The notes below the pieces were generated by a model, which searched no databases, was not told the DNA's origin, and saw only the letters and a list, made by a program, of their open reading frames with translations. Positions 12,999 through 25,707 of a stretch of DNA of 64,000 nucleotides are shown here, piece by piece; within the stretch, counting starts at the first letter, position 1, and every line of letters begins with the position of its first letter. Location: positions 83,029,303-83,093,302 of the forward strand of contig OZ023274.1 in assembly GCA_964007475.1 (NCBI GenBank), read 5' to 3'. This DNA is from Hybos culiciformis. Taxonomy: Eukaryota; Arthropoda; Insecta; Diptera; Hybotidae. The position numbers were made by a program, and so were the translations under genes.

Positions 12999-13330
12999 AG
13001 GCTGATTTACGCAAAGAAAATTTGCCTTATGTTCGAGTAAAACGTAATATTTGAAAGCGATTTAGTAGACCAATTTTATTTTAATAATTTTTCATGTATC
13101 TTTCAGTTTGAACTTTTTTTTGGTTATTAATAGTATTTTTTTCATAACGTTGACAATTTTGTTTAATGTATGTTAGCATAATTACTTTGGTTATTTTTTG
13201 TAGTCTCTAGCATTATAGCAACATTATGACCCACATTAAGAATTCTTCATATACGAAATATACAGCTTAATAGAACAAGAATGTTAAAAAAATTTTACTG
13301 ACTGTTAATTTTCTTCGTGTAAATCAGCCT
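12999..13330. mobile_element. PIF/Harbinger-like MITE with TAA target duplication
   Basis: This 332-bp non-coding block has inverted ends AGGCTGATTTACGCAAAGAA (left) and reverse complement AGGCTGATTTACACGAAGAA (right), matching over about 26 bp. TAA stands immediately outside both ends (12996-12998, 13331-13333), the 3-bp duplication typical of PIF/Harbinger transposition. There is no open frame, so it is a non-autonomous derivative. Confidence 0.7.
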
Positions 13331-16300
13331 TAAAAAACCAATTTAAAAGGTAAAAAAGATATAGATACACAGAAAAAATATATAATAAAATAACATTTAT
13401 TGCCATATTTTATTATTTTTTTTTTTTGTGTTTTTTATGGCTAGCTTGATATGATAAAGAATAAAAATGCAGAAAAAAAATGTGTTTTATGTTTTCGATG
13501 TTTCCCTTTCCCATTTTAGATAAAAATTATTATTTGAAAATAATGTAATATGTAAATAATAAGTATATAATCAAATATGTACATAATATTTAAAAAAAAA
13601 ATTTTTGTTTGTTCATTAATGCGATTTTCATTATATTTTCAATTTATCGTAATAAAAAAAAAAAGAAAAACACAAAAAAATAACATTCATTTACATAGAG
13701 GGAATACCTTTTATTGTTCATTTTGGGCTTTTAAAAAACAACACACTGTCACACTAGTCTAGACATATACCAAAAAGCTTTAAAGTATATTTAAAAAAAA
13801 AGAAATATTTAAATTATTTTATTCCTAAAAATTCGTATTCGGTTGCAACTTTGAAATTTTGTTCATTATAAACATGGTCGCTTAACTTTATCGAAAATAT
13901 TTGAATAACATTTTTAAATTCTATATATGCAAAAAAAAAAAAAAACGAACTAAATTTGCATAAAATTTATCTCATTTTTCTCTTTAGTGCCAAATATAGT
14001 TTTTTTAAACCAAAATAAATAAATGAATAAAAAACACAAAAAACCCTAATCTCTCAACTAACCAAATAAATTTAAAGTATACAATTGACATAGTTTTTAT
14101 TTTAATATCCTTTCTTTAGCATAAAATTTGACATTTTCATATTATATATAATATATAGTCAGCTAATCCCTACTAAGTGTTTTCCATTTATATAAATGTA
14201 TGAGTTAACAAGACTCAAAAATAACACCCTAAATTTAATAAAAAAAAATTTTGTGTAATTTTCCTTTTTTTTTTACTATTCTACATTTTTTTTTATTAAT
14301 GAAAAATTTTCTTTAAACAAATTTAAATTTTTCTCATATTAAAATTTTTGGAGAACTAAATTTTCATTTTATTTTTATTTTTTATTTTTTAAAAACCTTT
14401 AAAATTAGCAATAAGCACTTTAGAGTAAAGCATTGAAAATATCCTAATTTAATATACCTAAAAAAAAAACTTTAATAAATCTACGAGAAGAAAAAAAAAA
14501 TCTAAAACATTTTACGAAGAAAACCTTTTCGTTCCCTAAAAAAAAAAAAAAACAAAAAAAAAATTAAATAAAAAAAAAGTAATTTTTCCTTATATTAATC
14601 TTTTTTTAATGAAAAATTCAAATGTTTCTTCATTCATTTTAAGAAAAAGAACCTTTTCTTAAATAAATAGTCCAAAAGATAAGAGATATGTAAATAAATA
14701 AACAAAACAAAAAAAAAAATAGGTAAACTTTTAGTTTCCCTTGATAAAAACTTTTCCTTAAAATAATAAAGTTTTTTTTTTGTGTTTTCAGGAATAAAAT
14801 TGAAATGAAAATTATTTACAAAGAAATTTTTATTTTTTTTATCTCAAGCGTAACAGAATTTCTTTTAAAATGCATTTATGTTTTATTTTTCCATTGTAAA
14901 TGTTAAAGTGAATTAACCAAGTTTCTTATTTACGCTAGCTGGGCGAAATTTCGTAAGGTTAATTTTGCTTTCAAATGGATTTAATTAAATTTTTTGCAAA
15001 TGAACTACGATTGAATATAAAATTTGGCATTAAAAGTTTTTAAGGACTTCAATTGTTAAAAAAAAGATTTTGGGAATCCAATTAAGGGAATCGAAAACAG
15101 CTGAAGTAACTTTGTTAAACTACTTCGGCTCTGTACTTAATAATTAGTCTTAATTCACTTGATTGAAGTTTTTTTTTTCCAAGAATTGAGAAACTAAACA
15201 TAGCCGTGTAACATTTTTTTGATTTTGGAAAAGTTATTAAGGCGCGACGGAATGTTCACCTCTATAGACCAGAATTGTAAATATCAAAAGAAACAAAATT
15301 TATTTTGAACCGGACGAAAAAAAGAAGACTCTCAGTATCGCTACCGAAAGAAGAAACCTTAATAACTGGATCTTCTAGCATAGTTTAAATTATAAAAATG
15401 AATTGTCAAATTCTGTCCTTGAATAAATAAAAGATTTTAGAAAAAGTCCAATAAGCCAAAAATTGAAGTAAATTGATGGCGATTTAAAACTTTGAATATT
15501 CTAATTTTTGATTCAATGAACTTTAAGGTTAATCTACATTCTAGAGGTTCAATAATATTGTTTTTTTTTTTCTTATTCAGGTATAACCAAAAAATCCCCA
15601 ACAACACTTTGATCTGGAAAAAAAGAAGAAGAGAATTTAGATAATAAGGAAAATTTTCTTTTTCTTTTTTTTTTTATTATCTTTACAAAAAAAAAAAAGA
15701 AAAAGTGAAAATAAAAAGACGCTTTTAGAAAAAGAAAATTTTCAACATTGAAATAACACTTGAACAACAACAAAAAAACATGGCTATATTCAAGTAAAAA
15801 GGACATGAAAGTCCTTTTCAATTATGTAAATTTCATATTTTGTTTTGTTTTTTTTTTTTTTTTACTATTTTATTGAAATCAGAATAAATTAGCATAAAAA
15901 TCTTAACAAAAAAAAAAAAAAGCGATTCCTATGATTTTTTTTTTTCTAATTTAAATTTACTTTGCTTTAATTTTTTATTAAGGTAAAGTAAAAATTATTG
16001 TGTATTTTTGTTTGATAACTTCATCGCCTTTCGCGAATTTTGTAGTTTCATTCAAACTTTCCATAACTTTTACTATTTTTGTACAACATTAAATTTTGTA
16101 AACTATACTACACCGCATACCCTATAGCCTATATATTATACTTTACTATCCTGATAGCGTTACAGCCTATCTATACTATACCTCATACCTTATTAAGTAA
16201 TGAATAAATTTTCTTGAGTCTACAATTACATTACATGCATACGTAGTAAGGAAATATATAGTCTAATGAGGAAATTTGTATGTGATATACAAAAAAAAAC

Positions 16301-17689
16301 TTAAAAAGACACACTAAAGGCTTTAAAAAAACGTAGAAAACAATAGATTTAGTAATAATAGAGTAATGTATCGTCTAATAAGGAAATTTGTATGCGATAC
16401 CATTGGTACCATTGGTATAAATTGTTGTTTAACTAAATAAAATTAAAACAAACTAACTGAATTTACTTTGTGCCATACGCAGCCATTATCAGATAGATAG
16501 TCAGTAATACTATCTTAAACTTGAAGTTGTGTTTAGTAATTGCAGAAAAGCAAATCAAACTTCAGGCATGACAAAACATCACACTTTTACCTTAATTATA
16601 TTGAAAAAATATTTTACAAAAACGAATGTACAACGAAATAATAATGATTTCTATATCATTTTTTATTGGGCAAAATAATATTTGAAATTGATTTTAAAAA
16701 AAAAAATTTTTTTTTTTCTTTTCATTAAATTAAATTTTCCCATAATGTTACAATAACAAAGAATCATCAAACTTTTCTCATCATTTGATTTATTTATTGA
16801 ATTTTTAGAATATTGGGTTTATGGCGCATAATGTCCTTCAATTTAAACAAAAAAAAAAGAAAAAAGTTAATAAACAATAAAATAAAAATACGAAAAAAAA
16901 AGAAAATTCATATTGGAAAATCAAAAGAATCTAAAAAAGTAAGTGAAGAAGAAGAAAATCTTTATAGAGAGAGAGATATTTTCGTTATAAAAATAAATAA
17001 AAATTTAATTCTTGAATTGCGAAAAAAACAAAACCAAAAATATATATTTTTATTTTTGTTATTTTTCTGATATGAAATATATTTCTCCTGCAGTGAATTT
17101 TGATTATAAAAATCGATTTTTTATTTTTTTTAAGTTATATTTATAAAATCATTTTTATTTTAAACTTGATTGGAAAAAAAAAAACGTAGAAATATCAAAA
17201 CATAAAACAAAATTATTACGTAAAAGAAAATTTGGACTTTAGTTTTTGTTTTAAAGAAAATTGAAAAACTCAACCTCAGAATGAATGAATAATTTTTTAC
17301 ACACAAGTTAAGATGTGTGTAATAAGAGAACAAAGTGCGGTGTCCCACTAAGAAAATATTTAAGAAATTTTTGTTTTTTTATTTAATTTTTGCACATTAT
17401 TTTTTTTTTAGTTTGTCAAAGAGCTTTTTTTTTTTATTTCCATTAAAATCGATTAATGAAATATTTTAAAGGCTTCTTAAACGAAATTTTTTTATGGAAT
17501 TCGATTAATTATACCTACGAGTGTCATGTGTGACATATAAGACTAACTCTATGCTCTAAGAGTCTAAGCAAAAAAAGAATCAACTTTTTTTTACTACTTG
17601 ATTGTGGGAAAATGTGTTATAATAATAAAATATGATTTGAATAAAGAATTTTTGCATATTGTATTAATATTTCAATTATATAGAAATTT
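13331..17689. other. No gene recognised
   Basis: A+T-rich non-coding DNA. An approximately 30-bp direct repeat, CTAATGAGGAAATTTGTATG at 16263 and CTAATAAGGAAATTTGTATG at 16375, is the only structure noted. Lys- and Phe-rich open frames at 15573-15821 and 16813-17070 reflect A- and T-runs. Confidence 0.5.
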
Positions 17690-18330
17690 ATCTATTACGA
17701 ATTATTTTTTTCTCTGGAAAATTGCAAAATAAAAAATAATAAGTTTAAATAAAATCCGTAAATTTACTCGTATTTCTATATTCCAACAAAACAGTTTTTA
17801 GATAAATTTCTATTAAAACTACATATCACTGTAACAAAAAATATTTAAAATTACACATAACTTTGGGCTGCAAACTATTCAAATCCGCAGTAGTTGCCAG
17901 GGAAAATTTTTTGTTTCATGGAAGATTGTATAACAAAAAGTATATCAATTTTACATAATATCCGTAACCTTCTTCGTAATTCTGTGTTTTTACAAAGAAA
18001 AGGAGCTTTACATAAATTTCTATTAAAATTACATATTACTGTAAACAAAAATGTAAAATTCACAGAATTTTCGAATTCGAACGACGTAAATTCACAGTAA
18101 ACCTTCTACGGATTATTTTTTTCATGGAAAACTACATAACCAGATCAACAATTTTACATAAATAATTCTATTTCCTTATTTTCACAAAGCACAAAAAAAA
18201 ATTAAAATAATTAACAGGTATCTATTCTGGAAAAATAATATATAAATTTACTAGTTTTGTTGTTCAAAAAAATGCTCTATGTAAAATTTTACATTAAAAT
18301 TAAGGATACATTTACATTCTGTGGTTTATA
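17690..18330. repeat. Diverged tandem repeat, period about 210 bp
   Basis: About three degenerate units can be aligned. The landmark ATAAATTTCTATTAAAACTA at 17800 recurs as ATAAATTTCTATTAAAATTA at 18013. A second landmark, GGAAAA..TT..ATAA followed by ATTTTAC/AAATTTAC, occurs near 17716, 17900 and 18125. Divergence is high, so this is an old duplication. The two overlapping opposite-strand open frames at 17875-18100 fall inside it and are not treated as genes. Confidence 0.55.
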
Positions 18331-18354
18331 CATTTAAATCATTTTATATATTGT

Positions 18355-18425
18355 ATGCCCTCTTGGAGCTACGAACCTCGATCTTTGGTATTGTAGAGTT
18401 AGAGAATTGCAATGCTAAAGAAAAA
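18355..18425 (-). mobile_element. Possible tRNA-derived SINE fragment
   Basis: On the minus strand, GAGGTTCGTAGCTCC forms a T-arm-like stem and 7-base loop resembling a polymerase III B box. Upstream, GCATTGCAATTCTCTAACTC sits where an anticodon arm would be. A D-arm and A box are not recognisable, and no 3' CCA-side acceptor pairing is seen, so it is not a functional tRNA. It may be a relic of a tRNA-derived SINE. Confidence 0.25.
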
Positions 18426-19895
18426 TAAAATAAGAAAGTAATAAAAATCTTATTAGGTAGTATTAGTAATAATAATAAAAATGATAACAATAATTTAAAA
18501 TAAATCCTATCCTCGGTAAGCAATAACCAACGATAAGTCCTGTGAAATCACCAAAAATTTTAAGCCGTGCAGACATTATTCTAAGGATATTTATAATATA
18601 ATTTGACAAAAACCATAATTTGTTTCTATACATAAATTGTGCAAAAATTAATGTTCATGTTGTTAGATATGTTGTTAGATCATTTATACATTATACTAAC
18701 CTAAAATTTTTCTGAAATTAAATTTTTTTCTCAGAAAAATTCACTTTTATCTATTCCTATATTGTATAATGCTGATATGTCCTATTTAACTTGACTTAAT
18801 TCTGATTTTGTAAAGAAATATTCTTATTTCTATAAAATTTTCGCATCCTTTAACTTTACTCTCTTTTTCAACTTAGTGAATCTTATTTATATCGAGAAAA
18901 AAAAAATGTGAAAAAAAAATTTTTTCTTTTATAATTTGCACGCTTTTCCAAGCATCACTTAAATTGAGATACTTTTATCTTATTGCAAAAAGTTAATTGC
19001 GAACAAAAAGTTAAAAGAAATTAAAATAACTATAGTTACTTTACAAACTCATTCAAATGAGAAAGTTATTTCAGGAATTTTTTTTTTATTTTTTCTCATT
19101 TTATAAATACAAATTATATGAACTTTATGGTTTTTTTTTCCAAGATACGTAAAATAATTGGAAAAAATATCCACACATACCTTGAAGTGCACAGATAGTA
19201 AAACGAGGTACATAATACATATATATATAAATATATGTTTGGGAAAAAAAAGTACAAATATTGTAACCACTAATTGCCCTCAAATATTTATTCCATTTGT
19301 GAAGAAATAAAAAATTAAATCAATTTTATGGGATATTCACTATATAATAAGCTTATCGTTATACTACATATACTATACAAAAAAAAATATATATTCCGGT
19401 ATTTAAAGTTGACTATTTCATTGTAATTGATTTTGTTTAATCATCATTCTATTCCGTATAAACATTAGGTTTGTTCCCGGAAATTTTTGTTTTTGAGTAA
19501 CTATATACGCAATGCAAATGTAAAGATATCAGCATCCTGCATTCCAACCGCTATTAATATGCGCCACAAATTTATTTACAACCAAATAAATTAGAATTTC
19601 CATCAGAGTGTAATTAGACAAAAAATTATTAGTATTTAATTCGATATTATTACAATGATTTTATAGGAAAACACCATATGTAGTATTTAGATAAAATAAG
19701 AAAAAAGCAACAATCGATATTCCAAGAATTGATGTTCATGTTCAAATATACATCGGCATTCGGCACATTATAATTTCATGAAATTTTATAAAAACATTTT
19801 TTTTTTAATACCTTGTACATACTTCAAAAAGTTATGAACTTGCAAAATGAGTTTAATTAAAAAAAAAAAATAATAATAATAATAATAATAACAAC

Positions 19896-19935
<40 letters not shown>

Positions 19936-22900
19936 TGAATTATCAAAGGACAGTATTTGGAATTTTCGTTATATGCACGACTAACTCACTTGTCGTAAAA
20001 GTTTTATATTGTTTTTCATTTTTCATTTTCTCTCTTTATTACAAAAGAAAAATATAATAATGAGTTTTTATTCCAAAAATTTAAGATTTTCAATTATAAG
20101 ATTGTTCTCTATATAGATAAAATAAATATATAAGATTTCTATGGCAAATATAATTTTCCAATTCTATTAAAAAATAAAAAAAAAATAAAATAAAATTGAA
20201 AACAAGCTAAAATTTCATAGTTCAATGGTATGTTCAGCGCGCATTTTGTGATTTTTTTTTTTTTTTACAAAAAATACACAAGAACTCTATGTACGTACAT
20301 TGTACATTATATTGATATTTCATGTTAAATGAAATTTTAATAAGAATCCTTTCAGTTTTAAATGTCTTTATATTTAGATTATTATATGATTATATATATT
20401 TTTTGTTCTTCACATTATTGCAAGTTTAAGAATTTTCGGAAGGATATAAAATTCGAAGAGGAATAAGATAGCAAAAAATAAACCTTTATAATTATGTATA
20501 TAGAGACATTTATATGATGTGTCACTTACTTAGGTATGTTATATAATATAAAAATATATTATATATAATATTAAATAAATATTAAATAAAATATATAATA
20601 TCTTTAAAATGGAAATTTCATTCATTTAAGATAAATTTTTGGATTATTATTAGTCTTAGAGCCTTTAAAAATTAAATGTTTTAAATTTAAATAGTTATTT
20701 ATCGAATGATGTTTATTAGTTCAATAATTTATTCTTAATATTATAAGCTGTCAAAGCTTAATCTTAACAATTTGAGTTAGAAACGAAAAGTTTGTATAGT
20801 TTAGTGTCCTTTTGGGACGTAGCACGCAATATGATAGAATTTAGAAAATTGAGCTCCACCCAAGGCTGTGAATTAGGGATTGAAATTTTTATGAACGCAC
20901 GCTGATGTGTTGTAAAACTTTTTAAAATTTTTTTTTTTTTAATGAATTGTTCCTTTTAGCTTAACCATTTAACTTTGTAATGTAATTTTAATTGGTATAG
21001 TAAGTATCAACAAAATAATTTGGGTAATATATGAATTCTCATATATTTTTGGAAATGGATTTTTTCAAAAAAAAACATTGACATTTCAAAAACTTCAACA
21101 AGAAATTAGGAATACAAAACAGAAGATAATCAACATGTTATATTCATTATTAGGCTTCTTTTCTACATTTCGTTTAATTTCATTTCTTAACTAAAATAGG
21201 TTTCCATTTTTTATTGTAAAAAAAAAAAGGAAAAAAGAAATTCTAGACTTAAATATTATATGTATTTGGAAAAGGAATGAGTGAAATCTGTACTTTCCCC
21301 TATTTTTTATTCTTTGTAGATGTACTATGTCTGTATACACTTGTAATATCAAGTAATCCTTTAATTCTACTCTTAAAACAAACTATACCACATTTATTGT
21401 AACAAAAAAAAAATTTTTTTTTATATGTATATAATTATGATTAAAAGATATGTACGTTGTTTTGTAAAATAACCTAAGTACTATTTATTTTAGAACTTAG
21501 GTACTAGATAAAAAAGAGAAACGATAACAACATTTAAAAGCAATTTAGAAAGGATAATAAAAATTTCAAGTACTTTTTAACTTCTTTTTTTTTCAGTGAA
21601 ATTTTTCATTGCATTCAATATGCACTAACGTGTACTATTATATGTAGTACATAAAAAACATCATATATGATTGTGCACAATGTTTGTACTATGTAATGTA
21701 TATATAGTACATACTAGATATATGGTTTAGGAAATTGGAAATTATATTTTTTCTTTTAATTTTATTACTGATGTATGATAAAAAAAATTAGTTTTAATAA
21801 AAAAAAATATTACTATTTTAAGATTTTACCTTTTTATTAAAAATGAAAAAAAAATAAATTTTTTTATATGTACCTACAAATGAAAATTCTTTTTTACTTA
21901 ATTTGAATAAAATTTTGTTTTGTTAATAAACAAAATCTTATTTTATGTGCTTTTTATGTTTCTATTATAATTATTCCTTTTAATCTGTATTTTTTTTTAG
22001 TAAGCATTAATAATAATTAATAAAGATAAAATATAAGTTTGGTTTGTTATTCTTCTAAACCTTGTTTAATAACCATAGATTAGTAAGCAAAACAAATACC
22101 GAAGCAAGATCATGCCTATTCATCTCAATCCCAAATATTTTACGTTGATGATGTAAATAACTCTTTATTTATGAATTTATCAATAAAAAATAACAAGATT
22201 TTTGATAAAAGATAAGAAATTGTTAAAAAAAATTTAAAGCAACCGCCTTATATTTTAAAATTGTAGTTTGCTTATGGTTAAAAAATTGAGTTACGATTCA
22301 ACTCAAAACACTATAACTATATCCAATTCTGTAACTTATAAATCCTAACAATATATAAAATATCTGATTGTATTAAAAAAGTTCAACAGAATTTACAAAA
22401 TCCAAATATTTTAATGGTATTATTACGAGCCTGTATTTTTTATTTTATTTGAGTCTAAAAGTAGATGTGGCAACCCTTATTTTTTTATGTCAGTTCATTT
22501 GACATTAATTATATACTTACTTTGAATTTTAAAAGTCTTCATACACAACCTCTGTGAAAATTTGATAATCATATTTGGGTATTTGATAGTAAATAACCAA
22601 TTAAGCTTTATAAAGCGGATGATAGAGATAACCAAATATTTGTTTTTATATTTTAACACGTTTAAAAAAAATTTCTAGTAATTTTGCATTTCTTTTTATG
22701 GATAGTGTCTAACAAAAATAAAATTTTCTATATTACAAAATTTCTTTTTTCAGTGAAAAGCTTTTTTTGCTACATTTTGGTATGAATCCTTACTTCCAAT
22801 TTTTAGATAAGATTTCTGTACATAGGATATTTTATTCACCATCGAATTTCCCATTAAAGATATTCGTATAGTGTACATTGCTAAATTTCCAAATTAAGTT

Positions 22901-25584
22901 CTTGTAGAAAGCTTTCGAAACTTTTCTCAAGCATAAATAAATACCTACATTTAAATAGTATTCGCGATTTACAAAAAAATTCCTATTTCCTTTTTAATAA
23001 CTTTTTTAATTATATTTGAAATCCTTAGAGTAAAAGCTCTTATACTCAAATAAATCACATGATACATATTATAAGAAAATTATTTTATGATACTTCTAAA
23101 TGTAAGCTAGATTTTAAAATCTGAAAGTTGCTAATGGAACAGGAGTAGAGCTTTTCTCTCGTCTCAACCATAGCCGAAGTGTAGAATTGCTTGAAATGTA
23201 AAAAATATTAGTGAGATAAATTTCTGGTGTAGAGTAGATATAAGAGTACTAAAAACTGATGATCTATATGTATCTATCAAATTTTTTCTAAAATTTTAAA
23301 TAAATTAGTTAATATAAATTTATTTCTATTTCTATCCAAAAGATCGAGTTGTCCAAAGTATATCTCGTAGACAAATATGTTTATCCAAATTAAAATAGAA
23401 TTTGTTTACATTTCATTATTATAGTTTTTTTTTTGTTTTTTTTTTTCATTTATTTACTCAGTTTTTATTTATTTTAGTATATCTCCCTTAATTAAAAATT
23501 ATTTCTTCATACAATGTCCAATTATCATAAAAACCTTATTAATTTTCCAATTTTTTGCAAAATTGTTTTCATTTGAGGAAATATTTTTTACTTTAATCTA
23601 TCAATTTGTTCTGAATTTAAATCAGGGTCTTAAACATAAAACATACATAGTTCTTTATTTCTAAAATAATGCACTTTTTTTTTAATTTTGACTACGGCAT
23701 ACATAAGTAATTTTTAAATTTATTCACATCATGACCCTGAAAGTTTCTCTAATGTTAAGTATGCCGACTGCGTAGCCGATAATTTAATCTGATATGCAAA
23801 ATCTTCTTACATTTTCTTCTTTTATTTAATTTACTTAATTTGTTGTTTACAAAGATTTTTAATTGAAAGAATGATATTGTTTGTCGCCAAATGAATCTTT
23901 TATCTTTTCTGTAATGTATAAAAATTGATGGAAATTGTTCACGTTTTCACAATTATAATAATATAATTTCAGTTTTGTTTACATAATAGTATGTACCATC
24001 ATTACAAAAGCACAATTATAGCATAAAAAAGCTCTTGTTTTTGCCATAAAACTTGCGCAAAATCGAATAAGGATAAAGTTTATTTTTCTTCTTGGAATAC
24101 TAATTAGAATGTATAGGAAATGTCAGTTTTAAATTTTCATTTGAAACGTGCAAATCTTAATTCGTTATCAGCTTACGAATATAAAAAATAAAAGTCAAAA
24201 AAAAAATTATTTCTATCAATAAACAGAATTAATATAGGCTTGACGTAAAATACATATTATATATTATAAAACTATATCGAGTAAACAAAAATAATTGTGA
24301 ATTTTATAAATAAAAGCTAATATAAGCAAAAGAACACTTAAATAAAATTTAAATTATAAGCTGTGTGCTTGTAGTAAGTTCACTATTATTCACTATTATC
24401 TACATTCTAATCTTTATTTTTTTTTATAATAATTATGAATGCAAATTAAAGTAAAATTTAATTAGTTTAAAAAAAATTTAGCCAAACTGCGTTTCAACGC
24501 CCTTAAATTATTATCAATTACGTACATAAATACACATTGCATTTTAAATATCTATTCTAAAAATTGCATTCCATAAATATGTTGTTTTTTTTAATAATAA
24601 AACCGAATAATTTTAAATGAACAGTAGAATTAAAAATAAATAAGCAGCTTCATTATAGGGCCATTTTACATAAAATATCTGTTTAAATTATACTAAAATG
24701 TATGTTCCTAATAACCACCAGAGCAGATATTATCTTAGGATTATCTAAATTGGGAAACTGGAATTAAGAAAAAAGTTAATTAAAAACCATTTCTTACATG
24801 TTTCTTTTTTTTAAGTCAAGCTCTGAATTGTCAAAATCAATCAAAGTATAAGTATTTTACCAATTTCAGAAGTGTATCTATCAAAACTGTAACGAATAAA
24901 TTGAATTAATTGTTATGAGTAAAAGGGACTTTTGAATTAAAGCTAACATTTTGTGCTATTATATTTATCATTTTCTTTCAATCCATACGATTTTATTATT
25001 TTTTTAGGTTTGGAGAACATACTTATAATACTTTCGCTCAATAGATAGCGTAGCATAAAATGACGTTTTTAATTTTACAATCACGTATTTTTATAATACA
25101 AAAATTATATCATGTAGAAAAAACAACGTACAAATACTACTTATTTCGAATAACACTGTATCCCTATAAACAACATACTTACATAAATGTATCTGACTAT
25201 AAAGTTTTTTTTTTTTATTAAATGCAATCGTTTTTATGTTTTTTAACCCATTAAATTGTACGACATATTTAAAGTTTCTTTTTTTTACAATAAAATATTT
25301 TAAAAATAAAAAGTCTCTATTTTAAAAATTTAAATTTTAGGTGGAATTTAGGTGGAATCTGAAAATTTTATTCCCTTGTTAGTTGAAATGATTTTTTATA
25401 AATAACTTAACAAATTATTTCGTATTATATGCGTATACATAATTTGAGCAAAGTTAAGAATCAGTAGTTTAACAAGAACTTTGTAGAAAATGTTAATACA
25501 AGTTATTTTATGAATTTAATTATAGTTTTAGTTATAAAATAGAATTAAAGAAGATTATTAATTAAAATTTAATTATTATTTCAG
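18426..25584. other. No gene recognised upstream of first Sdc exon in window
   Basis: A+T-rich, probably Sdc 5' intron. Apart from a TAA microsatellite and short inverted GTACTA/TAGTAC motifs near 21635-21715, nothing structured was found. No signal-peptide exon in a suitable phase was recognised here. Confidence 0.5.
19870..19935. repeat. (TAA)n microsatellite
   Basis: About 22 TAA units with a small ACAACA interruption near 19890. Confidence 0.95.
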
Positions 25585-25707
25585 AAGTCAATCCAACCTT
25601 CTTCAGTACCAGCTGCAGTAAGCAGTAGTAGCAGTAGAAGTTCGACATCTCATGACGAAATTTATATTGATGACGAAGGAATAGAAGGTTCTGGAGGGAG
25701 AGGAGAG
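25585..25707 (+). CDS. Sdc: Sdc exon with first glycosaminoglycan attachment site
   Basis: This 123-nt exon starts after a TTTCAG acceptor and ends before GTAAGA. It is phase 0 at both ends and encodes 41 residues: a Ser-rich stretch (PAAVSSSSSRSSTS) and then DEIYIDDEGIEGSGGRGE. The Ser-Gly pair inside acidic residues is a classic heparan-sulfate attachment site. As I recall it, insect syndecans begin the mature ectodomain with a similar KS..PS segment just after the signal peptide, so the signal exon should splice directly onto this one. Confidence 0.9.

Noticed and set aside
16813..17070. 85-residue Lys-rich frame on +
   Set aside because: It is made almost entirely from poly-A tracts (AAA/AAG/ATA codons) and has no recognisable domain.
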